This document shows, one piece after another, positions 57,230-64,000 of a stretch of DNA of 64,000 nucleotides (position 1 is the stretch's first letter; every line of letters begins with the position of its first letter). Below the pieces are notes generated by a model. The model searched no databases, was not told where the DNA came from, and saw nothing but the letters and a program-made list of their open reading frames with translations. The DNA is from Thermoactinomyces mirandus. Its GTDB lineage: Bacteria > Bacillota > Bacilli > Thermoactinomycetales > Thermoactinomycetaceae. The position numbers and the translations under genes are program-made. The stretch spans positions 1 to 64,000 of the forward strand of contig NZ_JACEOL010000014.1 of assembly GCF_013868055.1 (NCBI RefSeq), given 5' to 3'.

Positions 57230-58054
57230 TTGCCAGAATTACCTGAAGTAGAAACCGTAAAAAAAACCTTGCAGAAACTGATTGTCGGCAAGCAGATCCA
57301 GGATGTAACTGTGCATCTGCCGCGCATTGTGAGACTTCCCGATGATCCCCGGGAATTCAGGCAGCAGTTGATTGGCGCCAAAATTACCGAGGTCGGACGG
57401 CGGGGCAAGTTTTTGAAAATCGTTTGTCCTCCTCTGGTACTGGTCTCCCATCTCAGGATGGAGGGGAAATACCGTTTGGCGCATCAGGGGGAACCCTGTG
57501 AAAAGCACACCCATGTCATCTTTCATTTTACTGACGGGACAGAACTCCGTTATCGGGATGTGAGGCAATTTGGCACAATGCACCTGTTTCCCTATGGAGA
57601 AGAAGAAAAACATCTGCCATTAAAAAAACTGGGGCCAGAGCCTTTGTCGGACCAATTCCAGCTGACCTGGTTCAGGGAATCCCTTTCAAAACGGAAAACG
57701 AATATTAAGGCGCTCCTGTTAAATCAGGAATATTTGGTGGGTTTGGGCAATATTTATGTGGACGAGTCTTTGTTCAAGGCCGGAATTCACCCTGAGCGGC
57801 CCGCCAATTCGCTTACCGAAGAAGAAACAGAACGCCTGTACCACAGTATCAGGCAAACTCTCCAGGAAGCAATTGAGCTGGGAGGTTCTTCCGTCCGGTC
57901 CTATGTCAACGGAGAAGGGGAGATGGGGATGTTTCAGCTGAAAATACAGGTTTATGGACGAAAAAATGAACCATGTCCAAATTGCGGCACTCCGATTGAA
58001 CGTTTAGTGGTTGCTGGCCGGGGCACGCATGTCTGCCCGCGCTGTCAACGGTAA
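57230..58054 (+). CDS. mutM: Formamidopyrimidine-DNA glycosylase
   Basis: 274 residues from TTG 57230, which places the required Pro-Glu (PELPEVETV) directly after Met; AGGAGGAG lies five bases upstream. The N-terminal Pro is the catalytic nucleophile that removes 8-oxoguanine and cuts the strand. Also seen are the conserved Lys in EGKYR, NQEYLVGLGNIYVDE, and the C-terminal zinc finger CPNCGTPIE...CPRC. It starts 12 bases after polA, forming the polA-mutM-ytaF-coaE group of Bacillus. Confidence 0.97.
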   Translation: MPELPEVETVKKTLQKLIVGKQIQDVTVHLPRIVRLPDDPREFRQQLIGAKITEVGRRGKFLKIVCPPLVLVSHLRMEGKYRLAHQGEPCEKHTHVIFHFTDGTELRYRDVRQFGTMHLFPYGEEEKHLPLKKLGPEPLSDQFQLTWFRESLSKRKTNIKALLLNQEYLVGLGNIYVDESLFKAGIHPERPANSLTEEETERLYHSIRQTLQEAIELGGSSVRSYVNGEGEMGMFQLKIQVYGRKNEPCPNCGTPIERLVVAGRGTHVCPRCQR

Positions 58055-58118
58055 CACCTGGTCACCTCCCTTTCATAAGATAGGTAACAAATGCCTGTCA
58101 AATGAGGGGGGAGCGGTG

Positions 58119-58781
58119 ATGTCACATGGTTGGTCAATCTTCTGGTTAGCCTTTGCGGTCAGCCTGGACAGTTTTGCGGCAGGCACGATTTACGGGATAA
58201 GAAAGATTCGGATTCCCCTGCTGTCGATATTGATCATTGCCAGTTGCTCCGGAGTGGTTATCTATACAGGGATGATGGCGGGGGGCGGCTTGTCTGTTCT
58301 GTTTTCACCGATGCTGACACGGGCATTTGGAGCCGGTCTGTTTGTGTTCCTTGGCTGTGTGCTCATCATTCAGGGGGAAAAGAATCAAAGGGAAAGGGAT
58401 GAGGAGCAAATTGTCCGGCGAAGCGAACTCACTTTCGAGCCCATAACGTGGATTTTTCAGATCAAAAGGCTTGGTCTGGTTGTAAAGGTGCTGAAAACAC
58501 CTGTGGTGGCAGATATCGACAATTCGGGGTCGATTTCATCCGCCGAGGCCGTATTGCTGGGGACGGCCCTTTCGCTGGATGCATTTGGGGCTGGAATTGG
58601 AGCCGCATTCATGGAAATTCCTTCGTTGCCGACGGCTCTTTCGATTGCATTGATGAGTGCTATGTTTTTAAGATTGGGTATGTATTTTGGCTTTTCCCAT
58701 TCTAAAAATGTAAAAAATCGTTTTGTCAACTATCTGCCGGGTTTGATTCTGATTGTACTGGGAATGCTCCGGTTGATTTAG
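58119..58781 (+). CDS. ytaF: Sporulation membrane protein YtaF
   Basis: 220 residues from ATG 58119, placed by GAGGGGGGAG; the frame is open upstream inside mutM but without family sequence. Six membrane helices in two halves share the pattern ALSLDAFGAGIGAAF and VSLDSFAAGTIYGI, the MntP/YtaF type repeats with Asp in the membrane. A cytoplasmic loop contains an EF-hand-like DIDNSGSISSAEA. YtaF is a sporulation gene in B. subtilis, possibly a divalent cation exporter. Confidence 0.9.
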   Translation: MSHGWSIFWLAFAVSLDSFAAGTIYGIRKIRIPLLSILIIASCSGVVIYTGMMAGGGLSVLFSPMLTRAFGAGLFVFLGCVLIIQGEKNQRERDEEQIVRRSELTFEPITWIFQIKRLGLVVKVLKTPVVADIDNSGSISSAEAVLLGTALSLDAFGAGIGAAFMEIPSLPTALSIALMSAMFLRLGMYFGFSHSKNVKNRFVNYLPGLILIVLGMLRLI

Positions 58782-58797
58782 AAAGCGGTGAAGGAAC

Positions 58798-59400
58798 ATG
58801 CTACTGGGGTTGACAGGAAGTATCGCAACGGGAAAAAGCACTGTTTCGGCGATGCTGCGGCAAAAAGGGGCTTATGTCATTGACGCAGACCAGGCAGCGC
58901 GAGAGGCAGTGGAGCCTGGATCGGAAGGGCTGAAACGGATTGTTGACCATTTTGGCGCGGAGATGCTGGATGATGAAGGCAGGCTGGACCGCGCACGGCT
59001 GGGGGCCGTCATTTTCCAGGACCCGTGGAAACGGAAGAAGCTGAATCGCTTGTTGCATCCTCTGATTATGCAAACCATGCAGTCTCAGACAGATAAGATC
59101 AGAAAGCGAGTGAAACAGGGCCTGATCATTTGGGATGTGCCCCTATTGATCGAGGAAAATTTGACGCCATTGGTTGAAGCCGTTATTTTAGTATATGTAC
59201 CCAAGGAAATACAGCTGGAAAGACTGATGAAACGCAACGCACTTTCAAAAAAGGAAGCACTGGGCAGAATTGAAGCCCAGATGGATATTGAAGAAAAAAG
59301 GAAGTTTGCCAACTATATCATTGACAATCGCGGGACTTTGTCAGATACGGAAAGACAGGTTGATCAGTTATGGAACTATCTAATCTCAAAAAGTGGGTAA
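58798..59400 (+). CDS. coaE: Dephospho-CoA kinase
   Basis: 200 residues with P-loop GLTGSIATGKSTV at residues 3-15, DADQAAREAVEPGS with the catalytic Asp, and WDVPLLIEENL. It catalyses the last step of coenzyme A synthesis. The ATG is 16 bases behind ytaF with GAAGGA before it. Its last 31 bases overlap the start of the next gene. Confidence 0.95.
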   Translation: MLLGLTGSIATGKSTVSAMLRQKGAYVIDADQAAREAVEPGSEGLKRIVDHFGAEMLDDEGRLDRARLGAVIFQDPWKRKKLNRLLHPLIMQTMQSQTDKIRKRVKQGLIIWDVPLLIEENLTPLVEAVILVYVPKEIQLERLMKRNALSKKEALGRIEAQMDIEEKRKFANYIIDNRGTLSDTERQVDQLWNYLISKSG

Positions 59401-60017
59401 AACCGGCGGTTGACGCATTGCCCCCCAAACGGACCATAATCATCGCCCTTATTTTGCTGATCGCGTTTGTAATTGTGATGATCCCGCTTTTTAACATGTT
59501 GATCTACCCGTTGAAATATGAAGAAAACATATTTAACAGTGCCATTCAGACCAAGGCTGATCCGTTTTTAATCATGGCGATCATCCGGGCCGAAACCAAA
59601 TTTCAGCCAAATCAGCAGTCGCATGTCGGTGCACAGGGCTTGATGCAAATCATGCCGGATACTGTTGATTTTATTATACGAAATGGGAAGTTTTCTCCAT
59701 CTCTGAGGGATTATGTCTATGATCCGGTTACGAATATCCAGATGGGAAGCTGGTATATTGCCTATTTGACAGAGCGGTATCATGGCAATAAAGTGGCCGT
59801 GATGGCGGCATATAACGCCGGACATGGTCGTGTCGACAAGTGGCTGAGAGAGGGAGTATGGGATGGAACCCGGCAAAATGTGATGCAGATCCCGGAGAAG
59901 TATGGCGAGACCCGTCACTATGTCACCCGGGTCAGTTATTATTATGAAAAATACAAACAACTTTACCAGGATGAGTTTGAAGAGTATAAAGCCAATCTAA
60001 AAAATCAGCAGGATTAG
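59370..60017 (+). CDS. Membrane-anchored lytic transglycosylase (SLT domain)
   Basis: 215 residues. One N-terminal membrane helix (about 22-48, TIIIALILLIAFVIVMIPLF) is followed by an extracellular soluble lytic transglycosylase domain. The catalytic Glu is in AIIRAETKFQP (about 71), with HVGAQGLMQIMPDT and AAYNAGHGRVDKWL. It cleaves peptidoglycan glycan strands. It overlaps coaE by 31 bases in another frame, indicating coupled translation. Homologues occupy the same place behind coaE in Bacillus relatives. Confidence 0.9.
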   Translation: MELSNLKKWVKPAVDALPPKRTIIIALILLIAFVIVMIPLFNMLIYPLKYEENIFNSAIQTKADPFLIMAIIRAETKFQPNQQSHVGAQGLMQIMPDTVDFIIRNGKFSPSLRDYVYDPVTNIQMGSWYIAYLTERYHGNKVAVMAAYNAGHGRVDKWLREGVWDGTRQNVMQIPEKYGETRHYVTRVSYYYEKYKQLYQDEFEEYKANLKNQQD

Positions 60018-60023
60018 TATATC

Positions 60024-60055
60024 CCTGTTCCCTTTTGGAACAGGTTTTTTGTTTT
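60024..60055 (+). terminator. Rho-independent terminator
   Basis: CCTGTTCC (60024-60031) pairs perfectly with GGAACAGG (60037-60044), five-base loop, then TTTTTTGTTTT. It ends the polA-to-transglycosylase transcript. Confidence 0.9.
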
Positions 60056-60059
60056 GCAG

Positions 60060-60087
60060 TTGCAAAATGTGTCATACTGATTATAAT
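60060..60087 (+). promoter_or_regulatory. gapB promoter
   Basis: TTGCAA (60060-60065) and TATAAT (60082-60087) are spaced 16 bases, 45 bases before the gapB start. Confidence 0.6.
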
Positions 60088-60131
60088 AAAAGTGAGTATT
60101 GGTGTGTAACAAACGGGAAGGAGATAAATAT

Positions 60132-61154
60132 ATGTCACTTCGTATCGTAATTAACGGTTTTGGACGTATAGGGAGAATGGTATTCCGGATAGCCATGGAA
60201 GATCCTATGCTGAATGTGGTAGCCATCAACGCAAGTTATCCGGCAGAAACATTAGCTCACCTGATTAAGTATGACACAATCCACGGTCCTTATCATAAAG
60301 AAGTAATGCCAACCGATGAGGGGATTATTGTCGACGGACATGAAGTGAAATTGGTTTCTAACCGTAATCCTGAACAACTTCCCTGGCATGAGTTTGATAT
60401 AGATATTGTCGTTGAAGCCACAGGAAAATTTCGCGATCGTGAAGGAGCGCAAAAGCATATAGCAGCCGGTGCCAAAAAAGTGGTGATTACAGCTCCGGGC
60501 AAGAACGAAGACGTTACCATTGTCATGGGCGTAAATGAAAGTGTTTACGATCCGGAAAATCATCATATCATTTCCAATGCCTCATGTACGACGAACTGCC
60601 TGGCTCCTGTCGCCAAGGTTCTGCATCAGTCATTTGGAATCAGACACGGACTGATGACAACCGTCCATTCCTATACAAATGACCAGAAAAATCTGGACAA
60701 TCCGCACAAGGATCTTCGCAGAGCGCGGGCCTGTGCCCAGTCCATCATTCCAACCAAAACGGGTGCCGCAAAGGCTCTGGGACTGGTTATTCCGGAACTT
60801 CAGGGGAAACTGAACGGATTTGCCTTGCGGGTTCCGACTCCCAATGTTTCGGTGGTGGACTTGGTTGTGGATACAGAAAAATATGTAACCAAAGAAGAAG
60901 TAAATGATGCGTTGAAAGCTGCAGCCGGTACTTGTATGAAAGGAATCCTGGATGTTTGTGAAGCTCCATTGGTTTCTTCCGATTTTAACGGCAATGAGAA
61001 TTCCTCCATTGTCGATGCGCTGTCGACGATGGTGATCGGCAAGCGGCAGGTAAAAGTATTGGCCTGGTATGACAATGAGTGGGGATATTCCTGCCGGGTG
61101 GTTGACCTTGTCCGTTATGTTGGTGAAAGAATGGGTGTAAAAGCAGCCGTATAG
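60132..61154 (+). CDS. gapB: Glyceraldehyde-3-phosphate dehydrogenase, gluconeogenic type
   Basis: 340 residues from ATG 60132 with GGAAGGAG upstream. NAD(P)-binding INGFGRIGRMVFR; the active-site Cys in SNASCTTNC (about 152), preceded by EATGKFRDREGAQKH. The nucleotide-binding region has NASYPAE in place of the Asp-containing NDL loop of glycolytic GapA, which fits NADP use. Position after coaE matches B. subtilis gapB, which works in gluconeogenesis. In B. subtilis speD follows; it is absent here. Confidence 0.94.
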   Translation: MSLRIVINGFGRIGRMVFRIAMEDPMLNVVAINASYPAETLAHLIKYDTIHGPYHKEVMPTDEGIIVDGHEVKLVSNRNPEQLPWHEFDIDIVVEATGKFRDREGAQKHIAAGAKKVVITAPGKNEDVTIVMGVNESVYDPENHHIISNASCTTNCLAPVAKVLHQSFGIRHGLMTTVHSYTNDQKNLDNPHKDLRRARACAQSIIPTKTGAAKALGLVIPELQGKLNGFALRVPTPNVSVVDLVVDTEKYVTKEEVNDALKAAAGTCMKGILDVCEAPLVSSDFNGNENSSIVDALSTMVIGKRQVKVLAWYDNEWGYSCRVVDLVRYVGERMGVKAAV

Positions 61155-61221
61155 TGTCTATTAAAAAACAAACGGCTTCAACTTCATGATTCTGTCGGTC
61201 TTTATACGCACATTACATAAA

Positions 61222-61251
61222 AACACTTGCTCGAATTGAGTGAGTGTTTTT
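61222..61251 (+). terminator. Terminator after gapB
   Basis: AACACTTGCTC (61222-61232) pairs with GAGTGAGTGTT (61238-61248), with two G-U pairs, then TTTAT. Confidence 0.65.
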
Positions 61252-61293
61252 ATCTGTCTGATTAGTGTTATTAAGCAACAATAATAAATGATC

Positions 61294-61323
61294 AAAAAAT
61301 GCTTGTGGAAATTCCACAAGCAT
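61294..61323 (-). terminator. Minus-strand terminator after the GyrI-like gene
   Basis: A 12-bp near-perfect palindrome (ATGCTTGTGGAA at 61299-61310, TTCCACAAGCAT at 61312-61323) is followed on the minus strand by TTTTTT (61299-61294). Confidence 0.8.
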
Positions 61324-61333
61324 AAATAATATT

Positions 61334-61807
61334 TTAATACCGTTTGATCGGGATAAACAAATCATACCGGTTGTCAGGAGCATCGAGATTATGGGTAACC
61401 GGTGTGTAGCGGTGGTCATAAACTTCCAGGCTTAATGTGCTGTCATCTTTTTGATAACCCATTTTTTTGATCCATTTCAAGGCTTTCTGATAAGTAGAAG
61501 ATGTATTTCGGATTGGACCTCTATGTGTAAAAACCGCATATTTTTGAGTGGGAACCGTGAGTGACAACATTCCTTCAGGAACTTGGTCCGCTTTGGATAC
61601 TTCCACAGCGATATAGCAGGTTAAATCGGTCACACGGTCATGACAGGGACAAACAAAAACCCCGGGTCTGACCTGATGGGGAATTTCATTGATTCGTTTG
61701 ACAAATTCTTCCCAAATTTTTGCGATTTCCCGAGACATGGTATAAGGTCCCGTCCAGCCAATGCCGACAACTTGAAAAGAATCTTTCGTTATGATCCGGC
61801 CGTGCAT
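61334..61807 (-). CDS. GyrI-like effector-binding domain protein
   Basis: 157 residues resembling the free-standing GyrI/effector-binding (SOUL-related) domain, as in YdeE-type proteins. It starts with the beta strand FQVVGIGWTGPYT, then has IAKIWEEFVKRINEI, DLTCYIAVEVSKADQVPEGM and the end LSLEVYDHRY...YDLFIPIKR. Such domains bind small hydrophobic or cationic molecules; no DNA-binding part is attached. ATG 61807 follows AGGGGG by five to six bases. Convergent with gapB and bounded by its own terminator. Confidence 0.8.
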   Translation of the reverse strand: MHGRIITKDSFQVVGIGWTGPYTMSREIAKIWEEFVKRINEIPHQVRPGVFVCPCHDRVTDLTCYIAVEVSKADQVPEGMLSLTVPTQKYAVFTHRGPIRNTSSTYQKALKWIKKMGYQKDDSTLSLEVYDHRYTPVTHNLDAPDNRYDLFIPIKRY

Positions 61808-62275
61808 AGAAACCCCCTGAGTATCGAGTCTTGTGCAAAAGAATATATTTTCATTATATTATAAATTATTTTTGTAAAATGAACAAGCATAAGTATGCAG
61901 AAAAATTAACTTCGCAATTGCGTAAAAAACTTTTGAAAGCGCTATTTTCCGTCGTTTGCCTGCCTTGGATTTCCGACATGATCATTTTGATTCAACTGTA
62001 TAATTTATCAGGGGAATTTTAGATCGTTTAGAGTTTTCATCCGTCGTTTGTCGAAATTAACTGAAAACAGGTGCTTGAAGACTGAAAACGCTGGCAGGAA
62101 ATACTCACGTAATGTTCAATTCAACATGAAGCTGTCGTGGTAAAGGAAATAATATGAGGATCGTTGTTGAATAATTACATCAAATCTTTAAAATGATAAT
62201 ATAACTTTTTAAGACCCATGAAGGTTTGGCTGAACAATCAATAAACTTTGGAATCAAGTTTGGAGGTATGGATCC
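61808..62275. other. Gap upstream of nrdR
   Basis: About 470 bases, AT-rich, without a supported gene; a 63-codon plus-strand frame (61831-62022) has no ribosome site. B. subtilis has speD in this neighbourhood; I see no trace of it. A possible -10 (TATAAC near 62200) precedes nrdR. Confidence 0.4.
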
Positions 62276-62770
62276 TTGAGATGCCCTTTTTGCGGAAATC
62301 ATGGCAGCCGTGTTCTGGATTCCCGCCCCGTTCACGAAGGACGGGCAATCCGGCGGCGCAGGGAATGTGAAAAATGCGAACAACGATTTACCACTTTTGA
62401 AACGGTTGAAGAACAACCTTTGATTGTTATAAAAAAAGATGGCAGCCGTGAAGAGTTCAGCCGCGAGAAACTGTTGCGGGGCTTAATCCGTGCCTGTGAA
62501 AAAAGGCCGGTTCCTCTTGCCAAGCTGGAAGAAGTTGTTGCTGATATTGAGAGAAAGCTCCGGCAGGGCGGTGTTGCGGAAGTTCCGTCAAAAAAGATCG
62601 GAGAAATGGTAATGGAACGGCTGGTCGATATTGATGAGGTCTCTTATGTACGCTTTGCCTCGGTTTATCGCCAGTTTAAGGATATCAATGTTTTTGTCAG
62701 TGAACTTGAGGATTTGCTGCAACGCTCCCAAAAGGCATTGGCGGAAGAAAAAAAACAAGATTCCCAGTAG
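62276..62770 (+). CDS. nrdR: Transcriptional repressor NrdR
   Basis: 164 residues from TTG 62276 with GGAGG nine bases upstream. The ATG at 62268 is followed by an early stop and is excluded. N-terminal zinc ribbon CPFC...CEKC (Cys3, 6, 31, 34) is followed by RFTTFETVE and the ATP-cone domain ([19 protein letters not shown]). It senses ATP/dATP and represses ribonucleotide reductase genes. dnaB follows, as in Bacillus. Confidence 0.96.
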   Translation: MRCPFCGNHGSRVLDSRPVHEGRAIRRRRECEKCEQRFTTFETVEEQPLIVIKKDGSREEFSREKLLRGLIRACEKRPVPLAKLEEVVADIERKLRQGGVAEVPSKKIGEMVMERLVDIDEVSYVRFASVYRQFKDINVFVSELEDLLQRSQKALAEEKKQDSQ

Positions 62771-62865
62771 ATTTTGGAGGAAAATGGGATTTGGCGAACG
62801 GGCATGATCCTGTGATAAAATGATACAACCAAAAGGGGTAGAGTAGTACTGGAGGGGGCCAAACC

Positions 62866-64000
62866 ATGGCAATTTTTTGGAAAGATGCAGGTTGGTGTTG
62901 TCGTACCCATCGCCCGATGCACCATGCTGACCTTATTGGACTCATTCATTTATATCAGCCGATTGTAGGATCTCAAGCCATCTCATTGTACCTGACCCTG
63001 GTCTATCAAGTTCCCCTTCATCGAGCCGGGATTTCTGAGATGCATACGCATTCCTATTTGTTGCAGCTGTGTTCGTTTACCTATGATGAGTTGCTGGAGG
63101 CCAGATATCTCCTGGAAGGGATTGGACTTGTCAATACTTATGAAATAAGGGATGACGATCAGCTTTATTATGAATACGAATTGATTCCGCCCCTTACACC
63201 GGCAAAATTTTTCCAGAGCGATATTTTAAGTATCAGCCTGTACAATTCGCTGGGAAATGAACGGTATTTTGTGCTGAAAGACTGGTTTATCGGAAATTCC
63301 CACTTGCAGAAAATAGAACGGGAACAGCGCGGGAAAAACATTACCCGCACTTTTCAGGAAGTATTTGATAATATTTCACCGGCAGATCTGACCAAACAAG
63401 CTGAGCGGGAAAAGGAAATGGCAGAGCCGGTTGCCAAAATTGATGAAAGCCTGCATGAGGGCAAGCTTCCGGAACTGGGTCTGGATGTTGACTTTTCCAT
63501 GCTGGAAATGCGCCTGTCCCATCTGGTTGATAAAAACGTCTGGACGGAATCCTTGAAACAGGAACTGCAGGAAATTTGCTTTTTGTATCAGCTGGATGAC
63601 TGGGCCATCCTGAAAGCACTGCAAAATCCTTATGTTACGAGTCATGGGAAAATTCATCTGGATCGCTTGCGTTCTTTTATCAAAAAAGAATACCGCTTGC
63701 AGTTTGGAAGTGCACCTATCGTTTTACGCAGGAAGAACTCGCAAAAATCACAGAAAGAAAAAGAAAAGAAGTCTTCGGATACCAAAAAGGTCCTTTCAGA
63801 AGAAGAAAAGCATTTTCAACAGCTGGCTAAAATTTCACCTTTGCAGTTATTGGACTATTACCAGAAAGGGGCGCGGATTCCGGCCAGTGATGTGGAACTG
63901 GTGGAATCACTCATCCATCAATACGGATTGCCGTCCGGTGTTGTCAATGTTCTGTTGGAATATGTTCTGCTCAAATATGATTATAAACTTCCGCGCAAAC
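62866..64000 (+). CDS. dnaB: Replication initiation and membrane attachment protein DnaB (partial)
   Basis: The frame is open from ATG 62866 (12 bases after GGAGGGG begins) to the window end, 378 codons, so the C-terminus is missing. Features are LYQPIVGSQAISLYLTL near residue 35 and YELIPPLTPAKFFQSDILS near 105. A charged linker follows (SQKSQKEKEKKSSDTKKV, about 290-310), then the DnaB/DnaD-type helical domain with QLLDYYQKGARIP and YGLPSGVVNVLLEYVL. This Firmicutes DnaB, unrelated to the E. coli helicase, works with DnaD and DnaI in loading the replicative helicase at oriC. dnaI would be expected next. Confidence 0.93.
   Translation, partial: MAIFWKDAGWCCRTHRPMHHADLIGLIHLYQPIVGSQAISLYLTLVYQVPLHRAGISEMHTHSYLLQLCSFTYDELLEARYLLEGIGLVNTYEIRDDDQLYYEYELIPPLTPAKFFQSDILSISLYNSLGNERYFVLKDWFIGNSHLQKIEREQRGKNITRTFQEVFDNISPADLTKQAEREKEMAEPVAKIDESLHEGKLPELGLDVDFSMLEMRLSHLVDKNVWTESLKQELQEICFLYQLDDWAILKALQNPYVTSHGKIHLDRLRSFIKKEYRLQFGSAPIVLRRKNSQKSQKEKEKKSSDTKKVLSEEEKHFQQLAKISPLQLLDYYQKGARIPASDVELVESLIHQYGLPSGVVNVLLEYVLLKYDYKLPRK

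Overview
The window is a chromosomal segment of a spore-forming member of the Bacillales. The evidence is the conserved Bacillus gene order: ytpI-ytrI-ytrH | dnaE - malic enzyme - accD-accA - pfkA - pyk - fxsA | ytvI | citZ-icd-mdh - phoP-phoR ... polA-mutM-ytaF-coaE - gapB - nrdR-dnaB. Three membrane proteins of the sporulation type (YtrH, YtrI, YtvI) and YtaF are present. TTG and GTG starts with strong Shine-Dalgarno sequences are common. I cannot name the species.

Layout. 0-0.4 kb: 3' end of an IS1182-like transposase. 0.7-2.2 kb: minus-strand ytrH-ytrI-small gene-ytpI. 2.3-24 kb: core replication, lipid and central-carbon genes ending in the PhoP-PhoR two-component system. 24-29.5 kb: Pho-box-preceded pstS-pstC-pstA-pstB-pstB-phoU phosphate uptake operon. 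29.5-42.8 kb: a complete myo-inositol catabolic cluster (Na+ symporter, iolG, iolB, iolC, iolA, iolD, iolE, an iolX-like dehydrogenase, a LacI-family regulator, iolJ) with four copies of a TTAAGCGCTTT operator. 43-53.8 kb: anaerobic pyruvate metabolism, namely pyruvate:ferredoxin oxidoreductase (nifJ), AdhE, PflB and PflA. 54.5-64 kb: core genes resume with polA, mutM, ytaF, coaE, a lytic transglycosylase, gapB, a GyrI-like protein, nrdR and the start of dnaB.

How it fits together. Inositol enters by Na+ symport and is degraded to dihydroxyacetone phosphate and acetyl-CoA. Glycolysis (PfkA, Pyk) makes pyruvate, which under anoxia can be split by PFOR (reduced ferredoxin) or PFL (formate). AdhE reoxidises NADH to ethanol, under a Rex-like operator. 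Malic enzyme, citrate synthase, Icd, Mdh and GapB cover the TCA and gluconeogenic side. PhoPR probably controls the adjacent pst operon. Genes from about 24 to 54 kb separate phoR from polA, which adjoin in B. subtilis, so this block looks inserted.

The most unusual structure is a decayed, twice-deleted copy of the adhE-pflB cassette (promoter, leader hairpin, start of adhE, middle and end of pflB) directly in front of nifJ. nifJ itself has a different arginine-codon usage (AGG-rich) from its neighbours. Other notable points are a tandem duplication of the pstS leader and signal-peptide region, a Fur-like palindrome before a 32-residue basic ORF, and a leader hairpin whose base pairs co-vary between adhE and the relic.
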